A DNA stretch of 5,714 nucleotides, from positions 1 to 5,714 of the forward strand of contig DESG01000170.1 in the NCBI GenBank assembly GCA_002361175.1. The letters are read 5' to 3'. Under the pieces are notes generated by a model, which worked only from the letters and a program-made list of their open reading frames with translations, was not told where the DNA came from and searched no databases. Shown one piece after another: positions 1 through 5,340 of the stretch; the first letter of the stretch is position 1; each line of letters starts with the position of its first letter. This DNA comes from Lachnoclostridium sp. UBA3320. GTDB taxonomy: Bacteria; Bacillota; Clostridia; Lachnospirales; Lachnospiraceae. Made by a program: the position numbers and the translations under genes.

Positions 1-79
1 TAAAAAACTTGTAAAGTGGTGAATATATAGATGATATGCTTTATTACAGAATTTTATGTAAATACATTGTGAATTTTTG

Positions 80-84
80 TGGAG
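80..84 (+). promoter_or_regulatory. ribosome binding site deciding the sulfotransferase start
   Basis: TGGAG lies 8 bases before the ATG at 93. The competing in-frame ATG at 36 has no purine-rich stretch at a proper distance, so this site favours the 340-residue form. No convincing promoter was found in bases 1-79. Confidence 0.6.
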
Positions 85-92
85 TAAAAATT

Positions 93-1115
93 ATGAGGAT
101 AATTTTACATATAGGCAATTATAAAACAGGTACATCTGCTTTGCAAAATTTTTTATTTATCAACAGGCAGAGATTGGAAAGATATGGTATATATTATGGA
201 AATACTTGTAAAGTAGCCAACAATCATGCAGGGCTTGCGTTAAGTATATTAAAAGAAGCTTTAGAAGAGTATAATATACTGGACTTGTGCAGTGATTTAA
301 AAGATTTAGAAGAAGACCCTAGTGCAATAGCATTAAAAATACGTTTTATAGCAGAAGCAAGAAATGCAGATACAATAATAATTTCACATGAGGGATTTTT
401 TGCAGATTTATTGCAGGTTTCAACTGGTCTAAACAGTAATTTTACAAGAAAAGACATAAGTAATGTAAATGAATATATATGTAAGAAACTTAAAGAACTA
501 TTTCCAGAAGCAGAAATTGTCTGCTACTTACGGCGGCAAGATTTATATATTGAATCAATGTATATGGAATATTGTAAAGTTCCATGGAGAGTTTGGGAGT
601 TTCCTGTAAAATTTGAAGAATTTAATAAGAAACAAAAATTGTGTCTTAATTATTTTAATGAATATTTAAGATGGAAAAGATATTTTGATAAAAAAGTATC
701 TTTTAAAGTGTATGAAAAAGAAAGCTTTCTAAATAAAGATATAATTTATGATTTTTTATGTTATTGTACAAAACTTAAAGTAGATGATATATGTCAATTT
801 GAGCAGATTAAAATTTCAGAAAGAAATATTAGTTTGTCAAGAGATGCTCTTGAACATAAACTTTTAAATAAGATTAATGAACCATTGTTAAATTATCTGT
901 ATAAGGTTTACTCTGAACAATATCCTGATACTAAAAGATATGGATTTATGCAGCAAAGTGAAAGAACTATTTTACTTGAAAAATATAAGGAAAGTAATAA
1001 TAAGCTTTTTGGTGAAAGAAATTTTGATTATGAACAGCAAAATATTGAAATATATCCAAAGCTTTCAAATGATAAAATAAAAAAAATTGAGCAATGGGTA
1101 AAACAAAAAACATAA
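93..1115 (+). CDS. sulfotransferase-like P-loop protein
   Basis: Predicted 340-residue cytosolic protein with the layout of PAPS-dependent sulfotransferase-like proteins. Residues 5-18 (LHIGNYKTGTSALQ) match the 5'-phosphosulfate binding loop, with K11, T12 and T14. Residues 94-103 (TIIISHEGFF) look like the strand and turn that usually follow. Residues 141-160 contain CYLRRQDLYIES (144-155), resembling the 3'-phosphate binding segment with its Arg and Ser. The C-terminal half is Lys/Glu-rich and ends with a YKESN...FGERNF pattern (298-311) that I associate with such proteins. I see no signal peptide or membrane segment. An upstream ATG at 36 would add 19 residues, but the ATG at 93 is preferred because TGGAG (80-84) lies 8 bases before it and the family motif normally begins right at the N terminus. 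Base composition is more AT-rich than the purine genes, suggesting acquisition. The substrate cannot be read from the sequence; cell-surface glycan modification is a guess. Another P-loop transferase role is possible. Confidence 0.75.
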   Translation: MRIILHIGNYKTGTSALQNFLFINRQRLERYGIYYGNTCKVANNHAGLALSILKEALEEYNILDLCSDLKDLEEDPSAIALKIRFIAEARNADTIIISHEGFFADLLQVSTGLNSNFTRKDISNVNEYICKKLKELFPEAEIVCYLRRQDLYIESMYMEYCKVPWRVWEFPVKFEEFNKKQKLCLNYFNEYLRWKRYFDKKVSFKVYEKESFLNKDIIYDFLCYCTKLKVDDICQFEQIKISERNISLSRDALEHKLLNKINEPLLNYLYKVYSEQYPDTKRYGFMQQSERTILLEKYKESNNKLFGERNFDYEQQNIEIYPKLSNDKIKKIEQWVKQKT

Positions 1116-1160
1116 AGAGCTTAAAAAAAGCATAATTTATATTGATAACATCAGTATTAT

Positions 1161-1165
1161 GGAGG
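1161..1165 (+). promoter_or_regulatory. ribosome binding site deciding the spmA start
   Basis: GGAGG is followed 5 bases later by the ATG at 1171. An in-frame ATG at 1159 overlaps the upstream edge of this site and has no ribosome binding site of its own, so translation most likely begins at 1171. Confidence 0.7.
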
Positions 1166-1170
1166 ATATT

Positions 1171-1773
1171 ATGCTTAATAAGCTTTGGGGATTTATGATA
1201 CTTATCGGAATAAGTTTTGGAATTATAACAGGAGAAGTGGAAGCGTTAAGCAATGCCGCTATTGACAGTGCAGGAGAAGCTGTTTCGCTTGCTATAACAA
1301 TGCTTGGAATTATGGCTATGTGGACAGGGCTTATTGAAATCACAAGGCGTTCTGGCCTTTTAAACACTTTGACACAGAAATTAAATCCATTATTAAAATT
1401 TCTCTTTCCACGAATACCAAAAAAACATATAGTTAATGAATATATAGCAGCAAATATTATAGCTAACCTGCTTGGACTTGGCTGGGCAGCTACCCCTATG
1501 GGGCTTAAAGCAATGAAAGAACTTGCAGCACTCGAAAGAGAACGCACAGGCAATGAGAATGTGACAAAGGCTTCAGATGAAATGTGTACTTTTTTAATTA
1601 TTAATATATCTTCTTTGCAACTTATTCCTGTAAATATAATTGCATACAGAAGTCAATACGGAAGTGTAAATCCAGCAGCAGTTGTGCTGCCAGGTCTTAT
1701 AGCAACAACAGTGAGCACTATTGTAGCTATTATTTTTTGTAGAATTATGTGTAGGAGAGGAGAAAATACTTGA
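1171..1773 (+). CDS. spmA: spore maturation protein A (nucleoside-recognition/Gate-domain membrane protein)
   Basis: A 200-residue integral membrane protein matching SpmA, which in Bacillus subtilis acts with SpmB in dehydration of the spore core. Hydrophobic segments lie at about residues 5-21, 37-58, 91-109, 139-158 and 168-190, with basic or charged loops between them. Recognisable family segments are NIIANLLGLGWAATPMGLKA (95-114, the conserved turn of the nucleoside-recognition/Gate domain) and FLIINISSLQLIPVNIIAYR (141-160). The length is normal for the family and both ends look intact. The start at 1171 follows GGAGG at 1161-1165. The gene lies 55 bp after the sulfotransferase-like gene, with no strong terminator between. 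SpmB normally follows immediately, but here the next gene is purH. The nucleoside-recognition name is historical and does not by itself indicate nucleoside binding. The identification is firm; activity without SpmB is uncertain. Confidence 0.9.
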   Translation: MLNKLWGFMILIGISFGIITGEVEALSNAAIDSAGEAVSLAITMLGIMAMWTGLIEITRRSGLLNTLTQKLNPLLKFLFPRIPKKHIVNEYIAANIIANLLGLGWAATPMGLKAMKELAALERERTGNENVTKASDEMCTFLIINISSLQLIPVNIIAYRSQYGSVNPAAVVLPGLIATTVSTIVAIIFCRIMCRRGENT

Positions 1774-1798
1774 AAGATTAATAGGCATATGATAAAGT
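1770..1798 (+). promoter_or_regulatory. possible promoter for the purH-purO pair
   Basis: TTGAAA (1770-1775) and TAAAGT (1793-1798) are separated by 17 bases, matching 5/6 and 4/6 of the housekeeping -35 and -10 consensus. The -35 overlaps the spmA stop codon and would give a leader of roughly 40 bases before purH. The match is modest in AT-rich DNA, so read-through from spmA is also possible. I see no riboswitch fold or operator in the 70-bp gap. Confidence 0.35.
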
Positions 1799-1843
1799 TA
1801 TTTAAGAATTATAAGCAAAGGAACGGCAGAGAGGAGATTTTAA

Positions 1844-3022
1844 ATGAAAGAGATTCAATTAAAGTATGGATGTAACCCTAATCAAAAACCTTCACGAGTA
1901 TTTATGAAAGATGGCAGCAATCTTCCATTTGAGGTATTAAACGGAACACCTGGTTATATCAATCTTTTAGATGCCTTTAACAGTTGGCAGCTTGTTAAGG
2001 AAGTTAAAGAAGCAACAGGACACGTTGCAGCTGCATCATTTAAGCACGTAAGCCCAGCAGGTGCTGCTATTGACATTCCGTTAGATGATACAATGAAAAA
2101 AGTGTATTTTGTAGATGATAATATAGAGCTTACGCCTATGGCAACTGCTTATATCCGTGCAAGAGGTGCAGACAGAATGTCTTCATTTGGAGATTTTGCT
2201 GCTCTTTCTGACGAATGTGATGTCTCTACAGCAAAATATCTTAAAAGTCTTGTTTCTGATGGAATTATTGCACCTTCATATTCAGATGAAGCTCTTGAAA
2301 TACTAAAAGAAAAGAAAAGAGGTTCTTACTGCATTATAAAGATTGATTCAAATTATAAAGCAGCTCCACTTGAAACTAAAGACGTATTTGGTATAACTTT
2401 TGAGCAAGGGCACAATGATGTAAAGACAACAAAAGACCTTTTTTCTAATATTGTTACAGAGAAAAAAGAGCTTTCTGAAACAGCATTAAATGATATGATA
2501 CTGGCAAATATTATTTTGAAATATACACAGTCCAATTCAGTATGCTATGTAAAGGATGGACAGGCAATAGGCATAGGTGCAGGGCAGCAATCACGCATAC
2601 ACTGTACACGTTTGGCTGGTGATAAGGCAGATAAGTGGTTTTTGCGTCAGTCTTCTAAAGTACTATCTCTTCCATTTAGAGATGATATAAAGCGTCCTGA
2701 CAGAGATAATACTATTGATGTATATCTTTCTGATGATTATATGGACGTGCTTGCAGATGGAAAGTGGGAGAACTTCTTTAAACAAAAACCAGAACCTATG
2801 ACAAGAGAAGAACGTGCAGAGTGGATTAAAAATCTTGATAATGTTACTCTTGGCTCTGATGCATTTATACCTTTTAGCGACAATATCGAAAGAGCACATA
2901 AAAGTGGTGTTAAATATGTTGCTCAGGCAGGTGGTTCAAAGAATGACCAGAGTGTAATTGATGCATGTAATGAGTTTGGAATAGTAATGGCATTTACTGG
3001 ATTAAGGCTGTTCCACCACTAA
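1844..3022 (+). CDS. purH: AICAR formyltransferase, single-domain (PurH without the IMP cyclohydrolase domain)
   Basis: A 392-residue cytosolic enzyme expected to transfer a formyl group from 10-formyltetrahydrofolate to AICAR, giving FAICAR, the penultimate step of de novo IMP synthesis. The whole length is AICARFT domain. It opens with LKYGCNPNQ (6-14) and then carries ASFKHVSPAGAA (64-75), whose K67-H68 are the counterparts of the catalytic Lys-His pair. Next come RARGADRMSSFGDFAALSD (105-123), SDGIIAPSYSDEAL (138-151), YTQSNSVCY (227-235), IGIGAGQQSRIHCTRLAGD (242-260) and SDAFIPFSDN (338-347), ending LRLFHH (387-392). Bifunctional bacterial PurH is usually a little over 500 residues, with an N-terminal MGS-like cyclohydrolase domain. 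That domain is absent here, and the 70 bp upstream cannot encode it. GAGGAG (1831-1836) sits 7 bases before the ATG. The cyclohydrolase is supplied by the next gene, 17 bp downstream. Several blocks look closer to eukaryotic ATIC than to E. coli PurH, judged from memory. Confidence 0.95.
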   Translation: MKEIQLKYGCNPNQKPSRVFMKDGSNLPFEVLNGTPGYINLLDAFNSWQLVKEVKEATGHVAAASFKHVSPAGAAIDIPLDDTMKKVYFVDDNIELTPMATAYIRARGADRMSSFGDFAALSDECDVSTAKYLKSLVSDGIIAPSYSDEALEILKEKKRGSYCIIKIDSNYKAAPLETKDVFGITFEQGHNDVKTTKDLFSNIVTEKKELSETALNDMILANIILKYTQSNSVCYVKDGQAIGIGAGQQSRIHCTRLAGDKADKWFLRQSSKVLSLPFRDDIKRPDRDNTIDVYLSDDYMDVLADGKWENFFKQKPEPMTREERAEWIKNLDNVTLGSDAFIPFSDNIERAHKSGVKYVAQAGGSKNDQSVIDACNEFGIVMAFTGLRLFHH

Positions 3023-3039
3023 AAGAATGGGGGATAAAT

Positions 3040-3753
3040 ATGAAAAAATTACTGTTAGAAAATGAATTGTCATCAAATGAATATCCAGGACGTGGTATTG
3101 TTGTAGGTAGAACTTTAGATGGCACACATGCTGTAATTGCATACTTTATAATGGGACGCAGCGAGAATAGCAGAAACAGAGTTTTTATTGAAGATGGTGA
3201 GGGCATACGCACACAGGCATATGACCCTTCAAAATTAAGCGATCCAAGTCTTATAATTTATGCACCTGTTCGTGTACTTAAAAATAATACGATTGTAACT
3301 AATGGAGACCAGACAGATACAATTTACAAACTTATGAACAGTGGCTCTACATTTGAACAAGCTCTGTGTACCAGAGAATTTGAACCAGATGCGCCAAATT
3401 ATACACCACGTATTTCTGCAGTGCTTAATATCCAAAATGGAATTTTTAGATATACTATGTCTATTTTAAAAAGCAATAATGGCAATCCAAATGCTTGCAA
3501 TCGCTATACATTTGATTATGAAAATCCTGTAAACGGTGAGGGACATTTTATACACACATATATGCATGATGGCAATCCGCTTCCAAGTTTTACAGGAGAA
3601 CCAAAATTAGTTGCAATAGAAAATGATATGGATAAATTTGGAGACATTATTTGGAATTCTCTAAATTCTGATAATAAAGTTTCGCTCTTTGTTCGCTATA
3701 TTAATATAGCAGATGGAACTTACAGCAGTAAAATTTATAATAAAAATTTATAA
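3040..3753 (+). CDS. purO: IMP cyclohydrolase, stand-alone PurO type
   Basis: A 237-residue cytosolic protein expected to close the ring of FAICAR to make IMP, the last step of de novo purine synthesis. It matches the IMP cyclohydrolase family first described in archaea as PurO. Visible motifs are EYPGRGIVVG (14-23), AYFIMGRSENSRNRVF (34-49), a central TREFEPDAPNYTPRIS (111-126) and the C-terminal GEGHFIHTYMHDGNPLPSF (166-184). This family is unrelated in fold to the MGS-like cyclohydrolase domain of ordinary PurH. A G-rich ribosome binding site (about 3028-3033) lies 6 bases before the ATG, and only 17 bases separate the gene from the purH stop codon, so the two are almost certainly cotranscribed. 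The length is in the usual range, somewhat longer than the archaeal protein as I recall it. A strong terminator follows. The functional link to the upstream formyltransferase is clear from complementarity: each lacks exactly the activity the other has. Confidence 0.92.
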   Translation: MKKLLLENELSSNEYPGRGIVVGRTLDGTHAVIAYFIMGRSENSRNRVFIEDGEGIRTQAYDPSKLSDPSLIIYAPVRVLKNNTIVTNGDQTDTIYKLMNSGSTFEQALCTREFEPDAPNYTPRISAVLNIQNGIFRYTMSILKSNNGNPNACNRYTFDYENPVNGEGHFIHTYMHDGNPLPSFTGEPKLVAIENDMDKFGDIIWNSLNSDNKVSLFVRYINIADGTYSSKIYNKNL

Positions 3754-3757
3754 TATT

Positions 3758-3809
3758 AAAACATAGCGTTATGCACTTTAATTTTGTGTACAACGCTGTG
3801 TTTTATTTT
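3758..3809 (+). terminator. intrinsic terminator after purH-purO
   Basis: AAAACATAGCGTT (3758-3770) pairs with AACGCTGTGTTTT (3792-3804): 13 base pairs, one of them G-T. One mismatch follows, then 5 further pairs (3772-3776 with 3786-3790) close a 9-base T-rich loop. TTTTATTTT (3801-3809) forms the tail. It begins 5 bases after the purO stop codon. The A-run on the left means it could also work for transcription from the right, but no leftward gene is seen. Confidence 0.88.
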
Positions 3810-3823
3810 AACGTGAGTTCGAT

Positions 3824-4043
3824 AAAAAATTTTCACCTGTGCGGTTGGAATTTAAAGAAGAAAAATTAATATCGGAAATCAAAATTTATCTATATATTGT
3901 ATGTCAGATGTATAATTATTACAAAATACAGTATTTGTTTTTCATGGAATCAATATTGCTATTCGATTGAATAATATTCACATGAACATGATACAAATTT
4001 TAGCTGTATTTAAAGTTTTCAACTGCACAGGTAGAATTTTTTT
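3824..4043. repeat. diverged long-range inverted repeat
   Basis: The left arm 3824-3850 and right arm 4017-4043 are imperfect reverse complements, 27 bases each. The core 3835-3850 pairs with 4017-4032 without interruption (14 Watson-Crick pairs and two G-T pairs) and includes ACCTGTGC against GCACAGGT. Outside the core, six A-T pairs (3824-3829 with 4038-4043) follow a short part-mismatched stretch. The arms enclose 166 AT-rich bases. No clear flanking target duplication is visible. It could be the ends of a decayed MITE or insertion sequence, or a structured RNA. Confidence 0.55.
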
Positions 4044-4220
4044 TAAGATATTCTATTTGAATTTCAATTCTTTTCTGTTGGAACTCTCTTTTTTTGGTGA
4101 AATATTCTGCCAAATATACAGTACAAACACTGATAATATGTACCTGAATATACATTTATTTATATAATATTACTGTTCTAATATTTAGGATATATTTTTA
4201 TAGTAAATGTAGAATGAACG

Positions 4221-4229
4221 TGGTATAAT
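4221..4229 (+). promoter_or_regulatory. extended -10 promoter for the first acetyltransferase gene
   Basis: TGGTATAAT is a perfect TATAAT hexamer (4224-4229) preceded by the TGn extension. No good -35 lies 16-18 bases upstream, which is typical of extended -10 promoters. Transcription would start near 4236, leaving a leader of about 30 bases with GGAGG at 4252-4256. Confidence 0.65.
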
Positions 4230-4264
4230 CTAATTTATCAATTTGAGTTGTGGAGGTAATTTAA

Positions 4265-4726
4265 ATGGATTTTATTAGAACAGACGGTAGGAATAAAGAT
4301 TTTATAGAAAACTGCCGACTTCTTGATATTGATTTGGATAGGCGTGTGGGGAAAAAGATAAAGAGAGATAAATACAAGAAATATAACCAGCTAGATGAAA
4401 TAAAAGAAGCAATCGTTGTTTATGAAAATAATAAGGTGATTGGTGGTGGCGCTATAAGAAGGTATGATGGAGAAAATATAGAATTAAAGAGAGTATTTGT
4501 GCATACTGAATATCAGGGACAAGGGATAGGAAGTAAACTTGTTTCTTTGTTAATAGAGTGGGCTATGGAATTGGGATATAAAAGAATGATTCTTGAAACA
4601 GGAGAGTTATTAGCTGAATCTTGTACTGTATATAAAAAATTGGGATTTGAAATAATTCCTAATTATGCTCCATATGTGAATATGCCAGAATCATTGTGTA
4701 TGGCAAAGGATTTGAAAGGTAGATAA
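4265..4726 (+). CDS. GNAT family N-acetyltransferase
   Basis: A 153-residue cytosolic protein with the GNAT fold signature, expected to move an acetyl group from acetyl-CoA to an amine. The acetyl-CoA pyrophosphate loop is clear: the strand LKRVFVH (74-80) leads into the Q-x-x-G-x-G type motif at YQGQGIGSKLV (83-93). Earlier come AIVVYENNKVIGGGAIRRYD (49-68), the typical beta2-beta3 hairpin. Late in the chain VYKKLGFE (122-129) gives the usual Tyr followed by the GF turn. The N-terminal 40 residues are rich in Lys, Arg and Asp and are less typical. GGAGG (4252-4256) sits 8 bases before the ATG, and an extended -10 promoter lies close upstream, so this gene probably starts its own transcript. 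The substrate is unknown. It is followed by two further GNAT genes of different sequence. Confidence 0.88.
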   Translation: MDFIRTDGRNKDFIENCRLLDIDLDRRVGKKIKRDKYKKYNQLDEIKEAIVVYENNKVIGGGAIRRYDGENIELKRVFVHTEYQGQGIGSKLVSLLIEWAMELGYKRMILETGELLAESCTVYKKLGFEIIPNYAPYVNMPESLCMAKDLKGR

Positions 4727-4728
4727 AT

Positions 4729-4759
4729 TTCTATATTGCAAGGAATATAGAATAATTTT
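4729..4759 (+). terminator. weak terminator-like hairpin
   Basis: TTCTATATT (4729-4737) pairs perfectly over 9 bases with AATATAGAA (4744-4752) around a 6-base loop, followed by TAATTTT. The stem has a single G-C pair, so it is weak as a terminator. It begins 2 bases after the stop of the first acetyltransferase gene, which is the right place for one. Confidence 0.35.
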
Positions 4760-4771
4760 CTTAATAATAAT

Positions 4772-4800
4772 TTGAACATGGTGATGGCATTATGTAATAT
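4772..4800 (+). promoter_or_regulatory. possible promoter for the second acetyltransferase gene
   Basis: TTGAAC (4772-4777) and TAATAT (4795-4800) are 17 bases apart, each with 4/6 consensus matches. The position, about 46 bases before the next ATG and after a terminator-like hairpin, is plausible, but matches this loose occur by chance in AT-rich DNA. Confidence 0.3.
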
Positions 4801-4846
4801 AGGTAGTTAGAAAAAAATTTGTATTTGGATATTTTAGGAGGAAAAT

Positions 4847-5308
4847 ATGGAATATGTAACGGCGGATTCCAACATGGTAAGTGAAATTTATAATGTTTTA
4901 CATACAACTATTAGAACAGTATATGCAAAATATTACCCTAAAGAGGTAGTGGATTTTTTTTGTAAACATCATAGTAAAGAACATATTTTAGATGGTATAG
5001 CATCTGGAAATATGGGCGTATTAGTTGAGGACAGTGCGATTGTTGGAACGGGCTGCTTTGATAAGAATCATATTACAGGGGTATATGTGCTGCCTGCTAA
5101 TCAGAAGCAAGGCTGTGGATCGTATATTATGAATTGCTTGGAAACTGAAATTTCAAAAAAGTATAATGTAGCTGTTTTAGAGGCTTCACTTCCAGCAGTA
5201 TTTTTATACGAACATAGAGGCTATAAAACTGTAGGGCATGGAATTTATGAGTTAGAAAATGATGTAAAACTGGTTTATGAAGTTATGGAGAAAAAACTTA
5301 AAAATTAG
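4847..5308 (+). CDS. GNAT family N-acetyltransferase
   Basis: A 153-residue cytosolic acetyltransferase by fold signature. GVLVEDSAIVGTGCFDKNHI (57-76) forms the central hairpin. TGVYVLPANQKQGCGSYIMN (77-96) is the acetyl-CoA binding strand and loop, with the Q-x-x-G-x-G motif at 86-91 (QKQGCG). AVLEASLPAVFLYEHRGYK (109-127) supplies the later strand, the conserved Tyr (Y121) and the turn that is GF in many relatives but GY here. The N-terminal helices contain several His and Cys residues (HTTIRTVYAKYY, 19-30; FCKHH, 38-42). AGGAGG (4836-4841) lies 5 bases before the ATG. It has the same length as the preceding GNAT gene but little sequence in common, so it is not a recent duplicate. The substrate is unknown; small-molecule or antibiotic acetylation cannot be told apart from sequence alone. 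Confidence 0.87.
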   Translation: MEYVTADSNMVSEIYNVLHTTIRTVYAKYYPKEVVDFFCKHHSKEHILDGIASGNMGVLVEDSAIVGTGCFDKNHITGVYVLPANQKQGCGSYIMNCLETEISKKYNVAVLEASLPAVFLYEHRGYKTVGHGIYELENDVKLVYEVMEKKLKN

Positions 5309-5340
5309 TTGACATCAATGCACATGAAAGGCGGTATAAA

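Larger units (their letters stand above)
3754..4264. other. AT-rich intergenic region without a supported gene
   Basis: About 510 bases separate purO from the first acetyltransferase gene. They hold the purO terminator at the left, a long-range inverted repeat (3824-4043), small AT-rich hairpins (for example 3960-3964 with 3969-3973), and an extended -10 promoter at the right. The only open frame of any size (3967-4167) is Phe/Ile/Asn-rich, lacks a ribosome binding site and has no recognisable motif, so I do not call it. On the reverse strand I see nothing convincing. The region may be the remnant of a small mobile element or may hold an untranslated RNA. Confidence 0.6.

Noticed and set aside
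36..92. N-terminal extension of the sulfotransferase-like protein from the ATG at 36
   Set aside because: There is no ribosome binding site for it, while the ATG at 93 has TGGAG at good spacing and starts right before the conserved strand and phosphate loop.
1139..1157. Small hairpin between the sulfotransferase-like gene and spmA
   Set aside because: It has only 7 pairs including a G-T pair and no T-run after it, so it is not a credible terminator. It may merely lie in the spmA leader.
1130..1159. Possible sporulation sigma-E promoter before spmA
   Set aside because: CATAATTT loosely resembles a -35, but no acceptable -10 follows at 14-15 bases and it would overlap the ribosome binding site.
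1789..1878. Short open frame starting at ATG 1789, considered as a spmB remnant
   Set aside because: It is 29 codons, hydrophilic, unlike the hydrophobic SpmB N terminus, and overlaps the purH ribosome binding site and start.
3921..3940. Hairpin ACAAAATA/TATTTGT followed by T residues
   Set aside because: The stem is almost wholly A-T with a bulge and no gene ends nearby, so it is too weak to call a terminator.
3967..4167. 66-codon open frame in the intergenic region
   Set aside because: It has no ribosome binding site, a Phe/Ile/Asn-rich low-complexity composition expected from AT-rich DNA, no recognisable motif, and it overlaps the right arm of the inverted repeat.
5309..5340. TTGACA ... 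TATAAA promoter before the third acetyltransferase gene
   Set aside because: TTGACA is perfect, but the spacer to TATAAA is 20 bases and the -10 would touch the ATG at 5341, downstream of the ribosome binding site. It is most likely chance.
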